This document shows, piece after piece, positions 1 to 8,600 of a DNA stretch of 23,485 bases. The notes under the pieces are model-generated. The model was not told where the DNA came from, ran no database searches, and worked only from the letters and a program-made list of their open reading frames with translations. Every line of letters begins with the position of its first letter. Position 1 is the first letter of the stretch. The DNA comes from an uncultured Prevotella sp. (lineage in GTDB: Bacteria; Bacteroidota; Bacteroidia; Bacteroidales; Bacteroidaceae), in assembly GCA_934203355.1 (NCBI GenBank), contig CAKPZC010000033.1:1-23485 (forward strand). Direction: 5' to 3'. A program made the position numbers and the translations under genes.

Positions 1-153
1 AAGGGCAACTATATGTGGCACAATAGAGTTGCCCTTACAGGGCGCGTTGTTCGGTTTGTATCCGTTTACCCAGGGCGTTGCCCTGGGCTATGGAGAACAT
101 TGGGCTTTCAGCCCGCTTTGTATGAGTTTTGACACACCCTCCACTCTGCCATT
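1..153. repeat. Partial copy of a palindromic Bacteroidales-type repeat element (copy 1)
   Basis: This stretch matches the element at about 21468-21762 almost base for base: the hairpin core AAGGGCAACT / AGTTGCCCTT, the inner palindrome CCCAGGGCGTTGCCCTGGG near 69-87, and GGGCTTTCAGCCC near 102-114. The window begins inside the element, so its left arm is missing. The right arm here resembles the inverted left arm of copy 2 more than the right arm of copy 2. It ends at TTGACACACCCTCC and abuts a truncated nuclease gene at about 155. A TTG-started reading frame through the repeat into the pseudogene is not taken as coding. Confidence 0.85.
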
Positions 154-154
154 A

Positions 155-676
155 ATCTATCTTATGCTTCCCCTCTTCGAGAAGGAGGAGGGAGATTGTG
201 AAAATGATTTTGAACGTTGGATTTTTGTACTAAGAAACATGAACACATTTGAACGTATGCCTTTTATGGCAAAGAATGCGGTATTTAAGAAACTCGCCGA
301 GATTTCCGATATCAGAAGTCTAAGCAAAAAGGAAATGGATAAATATGAATATAGTCTGAGAGTGATGCGCGACAGCTACGCCACATATCAATATGCTGCG
401 AAGAATGGCTGGGAAAAGGGAATGGCTGAAGGCATAGAGAAAGGCATGGCGCAAGGAATGGAGAAAGGCATGGCGCAAGGCATGGAGAAAGGCATGGCGC
501 AAGGAATGGAGAAAGGCATGGCGCAAGGAATGGAGAAAGGCATGGCGCAAGGAATGGAGAAAGGCGAACGCGAGAAGGCTCTTGCAATCGCCCGCAACCT
601 AAAGTCTTTAGGCATGTCTCTTGACCAAATCGCTGAGGCTACTGGGCTTACCCCCGACGAGATAAATACTCTTTAG
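155..676 (+). pseudogene. 5'-truncated Rpn-family PD-(D/E)XK nuclease / putative transposase fragment
   Basis: The frame from about 155 encodes the C-terminal half of an Rpn-type protein and is almost identical to residues 155-240 of the intact gene at 16040-16963. The N-terminal nuclease core, with its catalytic Asp and ExQ motif, is absent; a palindromic repeat element occupies its place. The tail holds five tandem 24-bp units (443-562) coding GMAQGMEK, which the other copy has in fewer and more divergent form. The C-terminus ends in a conserved EKALAIA...IAEATGLT region. With no own start codon or nuclease core it is very likely inactive. Homology to the intact copy stops at the stop codon. 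Confidence 0.85.
443..562 (+). repeat. Five tandem 24-bp repeats in the Rpn fragment
   Basis: Units of GGCATGGCGCAAGGAATGGA plus GAAA start at 443, 467, 491, 515 and 539. The second unit has one changed base (AAGGC for AAGGA). They encode GMAQGMEK. Such Gly/Lys/Glu-rich octads are usual in the linker of Rpn proteins. Near-perfect identity suggests recent expansion by slippage or unequal recombination. Confidence 0.95.
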
Positions 677-690
677 CCCACCCCATGAAC

Positions 691-730
691 ACTAAGGAAG
701 GCGCTATGCACTTCCTTAGTTGACTTTTTG
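691..730 (+). terminator. Hairpin terminator after the Rpn fragment
   Basis: ACTAAGGAAG (691-700) and CTTCCTTAGT (711-720) form a perfect 10-bp stem with a 10-base loop, followed by TGACTTTTTG. This is a plausible rho-independent terminator for the truncated gene. Confidence 0.65.
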
Positions 731-763
731 GCGCGATTTTCACGTGTAAATCCCCCTTTACCC

Positions 764-794
764 TTGCAGGTTTGATATTTTTTTTATAACTTTG
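764..794 (+). promoter_or_regulatory. Bacteroidota-type promoter with no obvious gene
   Basis: TTG at 764-766, a 20-base spacer, and TAACTTTG at 787-794 match the -33/-7 consensus (TTTG, TAnnTTTG). Transcription would begin near 801. The only frame downstream is the 39-codon one at 824-943. It could also serve as a distal promoter for the collagen-like gene. Confidence 0.6.
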
Positions 795-823
795 CATCCT
801 TGTAAACTAAAACAGATAAAAAG

Positions 824-943
824 ATGAACAAAATAGCACCCCCTCTCAATAATATTCAAACTTCATTCATCCTTGATGATAGAAAAATGCCACTGTCGAG
901 TCCGGGTTTCACCTTATTTATATATTATACCCCATGCACTTGA
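824..943 (+). CDS. Possible 39-residue small protein or leader peptide
   Basis: An ATG frame of 39 codons begins about 23 bases after the predicted start of transcription of the promoter at 764-794 and reads MNKIAPPLNN at its N-terminus, ending in TPCT. The region before the ATG is A-rich (AAAACAGATAAAAAG), as usual in this phylum, with no Shine-Dalgarno. There is no signal peptide, clear membrane segment or motif I recognise. Its only support is position behind a good promoter and an intact frame, so it could equally be a chance frame inside a small RNA or a long leader of the gene at 1171. Confidence 0.25.
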   Translation: MNKIAPPLNNIQTSFILDDRKMPLSSPGFTLFIYYTPCT

Positions 944-991
944 CATAAAACAAGCATTTTTGTGATAAAAACAAAAAAATAATCAATTTTA

Positions 992-1023
992 TTTGTGTGG
1001 TAAGAAAATTCTTTCTATTTTTG
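992..1023 (+). promoter_or_regulatory. Strong promoter of the collagen-like lipoprotein gene
   Basis: TTTG at 992-995, exactly 20 bases, then TATTTTTG at 1016-1023: a full match to the Bacteroidota primary sigma consensus. The predicted start of transcription is near 1030, which gives a leader of about 140 bases. Confidence 0.8.
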
Positions 1024-1035
1024 CACTGAAATATA

Positions 1036-1069
1036 TCTCCCGGCAGGAGATTGTGCATCGAACGCCGGG
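1036..1069 (+). promoter_or_regulatory. Leader RNA with two mutually exclusive hairpins
   Basis: In the 5' leader, TCTCC (1036-1040) can pair with GGAGA (1046-1050), or CCCGGC (1039-1044) can pair with GCCGGG (1064-1069). The two stems share bases, so only one can form at a time. No known riboswitch class is recognised. The rest of the leader to 1170 is A/T-rich and unstructured by eye. Confidence 0.4.
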
Positions 1070-1170
1070 GAAAACGGACTGAAAAAGACCCGAAAGAGAA
1101 AGTACTTCTAAATGAAATCTTTGATAAGAAGATAAATATTTTACTATAATTAATTTTTAACATTTGTCGT

Positions 1171-4100
1171 ATGAATAAAAAATTTTTAAGCGCGCTGCTT
1201 CTTGGTGCACTCACAGTGACATCAACTGGCACGCTCGTTTCATGTAAGGATTACGATGACGACATCGCTAACCTGCAGGAACAGATCGACAAGAACACTA
1301 ACGCAATTGCTGAGATCAACAAGTTGATCCAGAGCGGAAGTGTGATTACGGGCGTTTCTGATATTGAAGGTGGTGTTAAAGTAACCCTTAGTAATGGCAA
1401 CAGCTTCAATATCACAAATGGTGTTGACGGCGTTAATGGTGATGCATGGACTATTGGTGAGGACGGCTATTGGTACAAGAATGGTCAGAAGACTAATTAC
1501 CGTGCTATCGGTGAGAAGGGCGACAAGGGTGATACCGGCGCTACTGGTGCTACTGGTGCTCAAGGCGAAAAGGGCGACAAGGGCGATAAGGGTGATACCG
1601 GCGCTACTGGTGCTACTGGTGCTCAAGGCGAAAAGGGCGACAAGGGCGAAAAGGGCGATAAGGGTGATACCGGCGCTACTGGTGCTCAAGGCGAAAAGGG
1701 CGACAAGGGCGATAAGGGTGATACCGGCGCTACTGGTGCTCAAGGCGAAAAGGGCGACAAGGGCGATAAAGGCGACAAGGGCGACAAGGGTGATACCGGC
1801 GCTACTGGTGCTTCTGGAGCTCAAGGCGGCAAAGGCGATAAAGGCGACAAGGGTGACAAGGGCGATAAGGGCGACAATGGTGGCTACTACGTTCCTAACA
1901 CCACAACCGGTTGCTTCGACTATGTAGACGCTAACGGTAATAGAACTCCGACAACAATCAGCTACCGTGCTCCTGAGGAGAATAAGATTACAGCCGTTCT
2001 TGATGGCGAGAATCTTACTCTTTCTGGCGTTAATGGTGTAACTGGTGATGTTGTTATCTCGCTCTCAGCTAACCTCCGCGGTCTCGTATTTATTCCGAAC
2101 CTCTACCTCGATGGTATTGAGACAACTAAGTACGACTGGCTCCACGGTGATTACCTTACAGTAAAGAACAGTATCACTGGTACTAACCACCAGGGTCGTC
2201 CTGTAACAGGTCTTCAGGATTACCTCCCGAACCGTCTTGCAAATGATCCGACTTCTCAGCCTTATGCTGGCGAGTTCAACTACGGTCCGGCTTGGGTTGT
2301 TAAGTATCACATGAATCCGTCTAACTCAATGGTATCTTATGATGACGTTGAGGGCTTCAATGTTCTCAATCCGACAGTTGTAAACTACCATACTCGTGCA
2401 GCTGCTGCTGACCTCGGAGTAACTTCACCTGAGACATACGCTGACGGTAGCAATCTCTTTGCAAGCGCAAATGGTATTCTTAGCGTAGGTCTCCAGATTA
2501 AGAATCCTCAGTTGCTCGAGAAGAAGCCTACAAATCTTGACGTAAACGAGAATGCTAACACTATCGCTCTCAAGGTTAAGTCTAAGGACAACAGCGGTGA
2601 GAAGACATCTATCACATCTGACTATGCTCTTCTCCAGCCGCAGAAGGCTTTGGTAGAGGCTCTCTATTGGAAGCTTGCTCCTCAGTATGCTGCTAGAACA
2701 GCTGGTTCTACTCGTACAACTGCAAACTACGGTGACGAGTTTGGCGTACAGACAGGCAAGTATGCGACTACTGCTGCCGACAAGGCTGCAAGAGTTCACG
2801 TTTGGGATTCACCAATCGAGGCTGTATCTGATCCTGATGGCGCAGCTCTTGAGATGTACTACAACAGTCAGGAGGGCATCAACATCGCTAAGTATCTTGG
2901 TATCCACGCTCTTCAGGAGAACTTTACTAAGCTTAAGGCTGATGGTTCTTACGAGATGGAGCTCAAGCAGTGGACTCTCGAGGAGGCTGCTAAGTGGGGT
3001 CTCCAGGTAGAGTTTAACCTTGTTGACTACACAGTAGGTGGCAACGCTACAAAGGATAGCCACTATGCTAAGTGGGTAAACAAGGATAAGGGTATCCTCC
3101 GCGCAGCTAATGTTTTGGCAGATGGCAAGACAGAGGATCCTCAGTCTGCTACAGCTATTGATCGTGAGCCGCTCGTTCAGGTTCTCGTTAAGCACAATGG
3201 TTCTGTAGTTCTCGACGGTTACATCCTCGTTCACATTACACGCCAGAATCCTGAAATCCAGGACAACAAGTCTATCGACTTCGTTAGCGCTAATACAGAG
3301 TTCGACTTCTGTAACGCTGTTGACAACTTGAAGACTAACTGGAGCCAGTTCTCAAGAATCGTTCTCCACGACAACTTGGATCAGATGACCAAGGAAGAGT
3401 TTGACGCTCTCTATGAGGCTGACCTTTATGCTGCTACAGCAGGTACTGATGCTGAGGGTCATACTATCTTCACTATGAAGCAGTACAAGGATGCTGTTAC
3501 TAAGGGTGGTGACGCTCAGGTAGCTGACAACATCGGTGATGTTCTCTACTATCCGAACGCTAACGGTACAACTAACCATGCATTCCAGTGGAATATTTCT
3601 CCGGTAGAGCTTGAGAAGCTTACACACGACAATGCTAATTATCCTGTACCTGTAGTTCGTTACGTACGCTATAAGGCTAAGTCTGCAGCTGCTAAGTATC
3701 CGTACATCTACATCAAGTTGACTTACAACGTTACCCGTAAGGTTGCTGTTGCAAGCACATTCGGTGAGAAACTCCCAGAGTACTGGAAGGGTGTCGATGG
3801 TAGCGCAGCAGGTAAGGAAGCTGTAATCTTCGATGTTAAGGAGCCTACAAACGGTGGCAATATCAACACATTCAACCGTCTTGTTACCAATACATTGAAG
3901 GGCAACGTTGCTAAGATTTCTGGTGTTCACCACTACTACTTCGTTCCTGAGGCTGTTCAGGTTAAGGATGAGATTACTGGCGAGAAGTGGACTCTTACTC
4001 CTCAGAGCTCTGCAGCAGATAACCTTTACAATAAGTTGGAGTGTCTGTATGTATCTACTGATCTCCATACTTACAACAAGGCTACTCTTAAGGACGATCT

Positions 4101-4971
4101 CTTCAAGTGCGCTATCCGCTTCCAGGCAGAGAAGGATGCTGCTGGCAACATCATTTCTAACCGTAGCGCATTCGACAACAGAAAGCTCTATGCTATTGAC
4201 GAGGCTGGTGTATACCACCATATTGCAACATTGAACCAGGAGACCAGTGAGATTATTCTTGAGAAGACTGACGTTACTAAGGCAGTTCTCAATGCAATTG
4301 GTTACAAGAAGGACAATGCACACACCAACATCGAGCTCCGCTCTTGGTTAGGTGTTGTTGAGACTAACATCTGTGGTGTTGCTCAGTATGTAGAGGATGG
4401 CATCTTCCTCGCAAGCTGGGAGCGTCCTATCAACATCTTCGACCTTCCGGGCAAGACTGTTGTTGATGCTAACACCAACGGTAACAAGATCAACGTTCTC
4501 GACCTCATCAAGCTTTACGACTGGCGTGGTTACAAGAACAATGAGACTGTAGCTGACTGTGAGGCTAACCAGAGTAACATGTGGGGCAACCACCAGTGGT
4601 TCTGGGCTTACTACAATGTTAAGGCTATCACTGTTGACTTGACTCCGAATAAGGTTCAGACCAACCTCGGTGGCACTTGGACAACAATGGATCAGATTAG
4701 TAGCACTGTTGAGCTCCGTGATGCAGCAGGTCTGAAGACTCAGCATGTTTACAACTCATTCAACCTCTCAACATACAACTCACAGAGCCAGAATGCTAAT
4801 CTCCTTACTTACATGGAGGGTAACAAGGATCTCTTCGGTGTGATCTACTACTACAACAACGGTTCTAACGTTGAGGACTTCTCAGTTAAGGTACCTATCA
4901 CTGTAGAGTATGAGTGGGGTAAGTTCACAAAGGTTGTTCAGATTGATATCCATCCGACAATCGGTGACTAA
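1171..4971 (+). CDS. Collagen-like surface lipoprotein (PL29/DUF4988-type N-terminus)
   Basis: A 1266-residue lipoprotein. Residues 1-24 form a lipoprotein signal peptide ending in the lipobox LVSC, with Cys25 as the lipidated residue, followed by the acidic KDYDDD seen in many Bacteroidales lipoproteins. Residues about 30-55 look like a short coiled coil. Residues about 88-113 (DAWTIGEDGYWYKNG) resemble the linker of PL29/DUF4988-type N-terminal regions, from memory of that family. Residues 114-236 are 41 uninterrupted Gly-X-Y triplets (GDK, GAT, GEK, GAQ) with no proline. The remaining ~1030 residues are probably beta-rich and I recognise no enzyme domain. Codon use is even and strongly biased, which together with the strong promoter suggests high expression. 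The collagen part likely forms a trimeric stalk; this is inference. Confidence 0.85.
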   Translation: MNKKFLSALLLGALTVTSTGTLVSCKDYDDDIANLQEQIDKNTNAIAEINKLIQSGSVITGVSDIEGGVKVTLSNGNSFNITNGVDGVNGDAWTIGEDGYWYKNGQKTNYRAIGEKGDKGDTGATGATGAQGEKGDKGDKGDTGATGATGAQGEKGDKGEKGDKGDTGATGAQGEKGDKGDKGDTGATGAQGEKGDKGDKGDKGDKGDTGATGASGAQGGKGDKGDKGDKGDKGDNGGYYVPNTTTGCFDYVDANGNRTPTTISYRAPEENKITAVLDGENLTLSGVNGVTGDVVISLSANLRGLVFIPNLYLDGIETTKYDWLHGDYLTVKNSITGTNHQGRPVTGLQDYLPNRLANDPTSQPYAGEFNYGPAWVVKYHMNPSNSMVSYDDVEGFNVLNPTVVNYHTRAAAADLGVTSPETYADGSNLFASANGILSVGLQIKNPQLLEKKPTNLDVNENANTIALKVKSKDNSGEKTSITSDYALLQPQKALVEALYWKLAPQYAARTAGSTRTTANYGDEFGVQTGKYATTAADKAARVHVWDSPIEAVSDPDGAALEMYYNSQEGINIAKYLGIHALQENFTKLKADGSYEMELKQWTLEEAAKWGLQVEFNLVDYTVGGNATKDSHYAKWVNKDKGILRAANVLADGKTEDPQSATAIDREPLVQVLVKHNGSVVLDGYILVHITRQNPEIQDNKSIDFVSANTEFDFCNAVDNLKTNWSQFSRIVLHDNLDQMTKEEFDALYEADLYAATAGTDAEGHTIFTMKQYKDAVTKGGDAQVADNIGDVLYYPNANGTTNHAFQWNISPVELEKLTHDNANYPVPVVRYVRYKAKSAAAKYPYIYIKLTYNVTRKVAVASTFGEKLPEYWKGVDGSAAGKEAVIFDVKEPTNGGNINTFNRLVTNTLKGNVAKISGVHHYYFVPEAVQVKDEITGEKWTLTPQSSAADNLYNKLECLYVSTDLHTYNKATLKDDLFKCAIRFQAEKDAAGNIISNRSAFDNRKLYAIDEAGVYHHIATLNQETSEIILEKTDVTKAVLNAIGYKKDNAHTNIELRSWLGVVETNICGVAQYVEDGIFLASWERPINIFDLPGKTVVDANTNGNKINVLDLIKLYDWRGYKNNETVADCEANQSNMWGNHQWFWAYYNVKAITVDLTPNKVQTNLGGTWTTMDQISSTVELRDAAGLKTQHVYNSFNLSTYNSQSQNANLLTYMEGNKDLFGVIYYYNNGSNVEDFSVKVPITVEYEWGKFTKVVQIDIHPTIGD
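1510..1878 (+). repeat. Collagen Gly-X-Y coding repeats
   Basis: 41 consecutive Gly-X-Y codon triplets, made of nested 9-bp units (GGCGACAAG, GGCGATAAG) and longer blocks of about 45-63 bp each ending in GGTGATACCGGCGCTACT. The blocks are nearly identical at DNA level, so copy number can change by slippage or recombination without shifting frame. Confidence 0.9.
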
Positions 4972-5012
4972 TCCTCTGATAAAGAAAAGCTGAATAATAT
5001 TTAGCTCTATAT

Positions 5013-5056
5013 AGAGGGCGTGCCCATTAGAGCGGCACGCCCTCTTTGTTTTTTAT
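5013..5056 (+). terminator. Rho-independent terminator of the collagen-like gene
   Basis: AGAGGGCGTGCC (5013-5024) pairs perfectly with GGCACGCCCTCT (5034-5045), followed by TTGTTTTTTAT. The next gene starts at 5078, so it either has its own weak promoter or depends on read-through. Confidence 0.9.
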
Positions 5057-5077
5057 AGTTTCTAATAATAAAAGGAA

Positions 5078-5587
5078 ATGAAAAAAAGATTTTTGATTAT
5101 CTCCTCAGCCGCACTTCTTATGACATTCTCGTCATGCACATCGTGTGGCAATAAAACTCAATCCCGTGAAGCTCAAATCGAAGAGTTCCGTAGTGAGCTT
5201 ACTAAAGAAGACACTACTACTATGCTTAAGATTTGCGATGACGCTATGGAGCTTCTCAAAGCAAAGAAATATGATAGAGTGTTGGATAATCTTTTTGAAT
5301 ATACCGACTCTACTAAAGAAATTAAGCCTCTGACTGATAAGACGCGTAAACAGTATCTTTCGCATTTCAAGATGTTCCCCGTCCTTGAGTATCAGCGTTG
5401 CTACTACTCCTTCCAGCTCGAAGGCTGCAACGATGTGAAGTATCGTATTGTTTGGGCAACAGCCGAACAGGCAGGAACAGCAGAGGCTCCATCTACAGCA
5501 TTTATGTTCAACCCGGTTAAGATCGACGGTGTTTGGCGACTCTGCGTAAAGACTCCTTCTGACCTCTTCGACCAAGACAAACTTTAA
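5078..5587 (+). CDS. Small lipoprotein of unknown function
   Basis: A 169-residue protein with a lipoprotein signal peptide: MKKRFL, a hydrophobic stretch, and SSC at 18-20, with Cys20 as the likely lipid site (a second Cys at 23). The mature part starts with a charged helix-forming stretch (about 30-90) and ends in a region rich in Tyr, Phe and Trp (FNPVKIDGVWRL) that reads like a small alpha/beta domain. I do not recognise the family. The ATG at 5078 has AAAGGA four bases upstream. Only 23 bases separate it from the giant repeat protein gene that follows, so the two are probably one operon. It may help that protein reach or stay at the outer membrane; this rests on position only. Confidence 0.8.
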   Translation: MKKRFLIISSAALLMTFSSCTSCGNKTQSREAQIEEFRSELTKEDTTTMLKICDDAMELLKAKKYDRVLDNLFEYTDSTKEIKPLTDKTRKQYLSHFKMFPVLEYQRCYYSFQLEGCNDVKYRIVWATAEQAGTAEAPSTAFMFNPVKIDGVWRLCVKTPSDLFDQDKL

Positions 5588-5610
5588 ATTCATTTCAATA
5601 TTTCATAATT

Positions 5611-8600
5611 ATGAAAAAGACCTTGCTCGCATTATTATTGTCTGCTTTGTCGCTATGCTCGCATGCACAACTGCACAAGGTTGCCAAGTTTGACTTCACT
5701 CAACCACTTGCGCTTAATCCTCCGGTGACACCGTCGGACATAGGTACGGGTGAGGTCCAAGTGACCGATAAAGTATTTGTAGAGTATCCAATCTCTATTT
5801 CCTTTACTCCAGGTTCACAGAATTTGGGAGCGGCAATATTTACGTTTAAGAACATCTATACAGATGCGATATCTTATTATCTACGTATTCTTACTTACGC
5901 TACAATTTCGTTCAATTCGTCAGACAACGCTACTATCGAGAGTATTCGTTTTAGCAACAACTCTGTGATTGGCGACCTTTCGCTTTTGGACGAAACTCAA
6001 GGCACTTTTAATGATGGAGATCACTATTGGTATGATGGCAAAAATAAGGGCTATAACAAAGTTACATTCAAAAATATCTATGCCCCTTCTGAAATCCGTC
6101 AGGTTGAGGTGCATTATACAATTCCCTCTGATGTTCTTCAGCCCACCACAGACATAGCCGATGGAAGTATTGTCGAGTCGTTTGACAAACTTGCCTTGAC
6201 TTTTAGCTCGGCGATGAAGATTCAAAATGCTGCTAACATCAGCATGACTAATGGCACAGACACCTATAAGTTGACTGCCACAGTAAACGGTGGCGTTGTC
6301 ACCCTCTCGGCACCTCAGACAATAACTAAGGATGGTACTTATACAATCACTGTACCAGCCAAGAGTTTTGTCAATTCCGAGGGTTTTGAAAACAAACAGC
6401 TCACCTATACTATTGTTATTCGCAAGTCGTTTAACTATACAAGTGTAACCCCAGAACAAGGATACCTCACCGCTCTGCCAATGTCTATAACTCTTGCTTA
6501 TGATGAGTTGGTTGGTGGATTCGACGATGCTAACGCAATACGTCTTTATAAGGACGGCGTGGCATATCTTCCTGTAAAAGCGACAAAGGACGGTGACAAA
6601 CAGGTGAAACTTGAAATCCAAAACATAACAGCTCCTATTAAGGAGAAGGGTGTTTACAAGATTTTAGTCCCGGAGAAGACTATTTTCAACAGTATGAAGG
6701 GCGATAAAGAACTCGAACGCTACAACAATGAGTTTGAGCTTGTTTATACTGTCGATGATTCTGAGACAACACGTCTCGCTAAGAAACTCCTAAAGAACGA
6801 TGGAGTAGGTTATCCATCGCATGAGAGTGATGCTTATAAGGCTCTTGCCGACTTGATTAATGGGGAGACAACCCCAACCGACGAACAAATTCAGACTGCT
6901 ATTGATGCATATTATGCTGAGACTAATGTCGTGATGCCACAGTCTACAAAGTGGTATAAGTTGTCGAGTGTGAACAATGCTGGCAAGAAACTATATATAA
7001 ATGTGGATAATGGTACATTGACATTTACCGATAATGCAAAAAATGCCACTCCGTTACTTGCCACTGTCGAAGCAGGCACGACAATATTGACCGATGCTGA
7101 AGGCAATTATATCTCTGTAGGAGGTGTTGCAACCGACGAAGATCATAAGCTCGCTGATCTTGCTATTGCTCGCATCAACCCGTCAACGCTCAAGGTAGAT
7201 GCTGGTAAACCAGCAACAGCTGAAAATACTCTTTGTCTATTCACTTTGTATGGCAAGATTGGTTTTAACGCTTTAGGTGAAAGTAGTTCTGTTTACGCTT
7301 TGGTTGACCATGCTAACAAGAAGTTTGCCTCTGATGTCACCATAACCGACACCTACTTTAAGAGTTCGCTTACGAGTGCGTTCTCGTTTGAAGAAACCGA
7401 GAAACCCGCCGAGGTAATAAAGACTGTGAATACAGCTTATCAACTAACACCTGCTATAGTAGCCACTAATGCTGATTTGCTTACTCTAACATTCACTGAG
7501 GTAACTGGCGTTTCAGTGGCAACTGGCACCGATGCATATTTTGTTGATTCTAATAACAAACGTGTTGCTAATGCTGCATTTGTCGCTGTAAATGGTAAGA
7601 CCAACGCCTTCACGATATCTCTCAAAGGTATTTTATCCAAAGGCGATTATTCACTGGTCATCCCAGAGGGAGCATTCCGTTACTCAAAGGACGGCAAGAC
7701 AGTGAAAACACAGGCTATCAATGCTTCGTTCACGATTGGACGCAATGGCTCGGCTGATGATCCTAATATCAGCTACACATTCACAAATTACAGAATCCTC
7801 CCTGTTACATCAAGCGATGATTATGTAAAGGATGTAGAGCTTAACAATATAATGATAAAGAGTGTTGGCTACTACAACAACGAGCTTGTTGCCAACCCCG
7901 ACCGTGAGGTGACAATCTGTTTGTATAACGATGCAAGAAAAGTTATCGGTAAGGGACATTTCGAGAATTATTCAGATCCCGATGATTCTCAAACTCCAAC
8001 TATCCGTCTTAAACTTAACGAACCTATTAAAGAGGGCTCGGTCAAGTCAGAAGTATATGCATTGCAGATCAAGCAGGGAACATTTGGTAATAACAACTTC
8101 GGAAAGTATCTCAACGATAAGACAAGTGTCTCTGTATCTTCGTGCATCGCTAATCCGGAAATGGTGTTGCCATTATTCGTTGACAATAATAAGGCAATAA
8201 AGTCTGTTGAGACTGCCTATACTCTTACTCCTGATGTTGCCGAGAGTGCAGCAGATGTGCTGACCCTCACTTTCCCCGATGTTAAGGAGATGAAACTTGC
8301 AGCCAATGCTAAGGCTTCGTTCATGGAAGTTAAGGGTTCTAAGATTATCTCTGCAACTATCGTAGCTGCAAAGGACAAGAAGAATGTATTTACAATTGCT
8401 CTGAAGGGACTTGAAGAGAAAGAGTATACATTGGATATTTCTGACGGAGCCTTCCTCTACACAAAGGACGGACGTGATGTAAAGACAACTGCCATCAGCG
8501 CAGCCTTCTCTATCGGCAAGAACGGTTCTGCCGACGACGAGCGCATCAGCTTCACCGAGAAGAACTTCACTGTTGCTCCTGCCAGCTCAGCTACCGACTT

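Noticed and set aside
29..154. Upstream TTG-started extension of the Rpn fragment through the repeat element
   Set aside because: The sequence is the non-coding palindromic element, also found at 21468-21762; the open frame is accidental.
1240..1824. Long antisense frame (194 codons) and a + frame (177 codons) over the collagen region
   Set aside because: They are by-products of in-phase repeats of 9 bp in the lipoprotein gene; composition is low-complexity and no start signals are present.
3352..4323. 323-codon antisense frame within the collagen-like gene
   Set aside because: It mirrors the biased codon use of the sense gene, has no promoter or homology that I recognise, and other antisense frames of similar kind cover the same gene.
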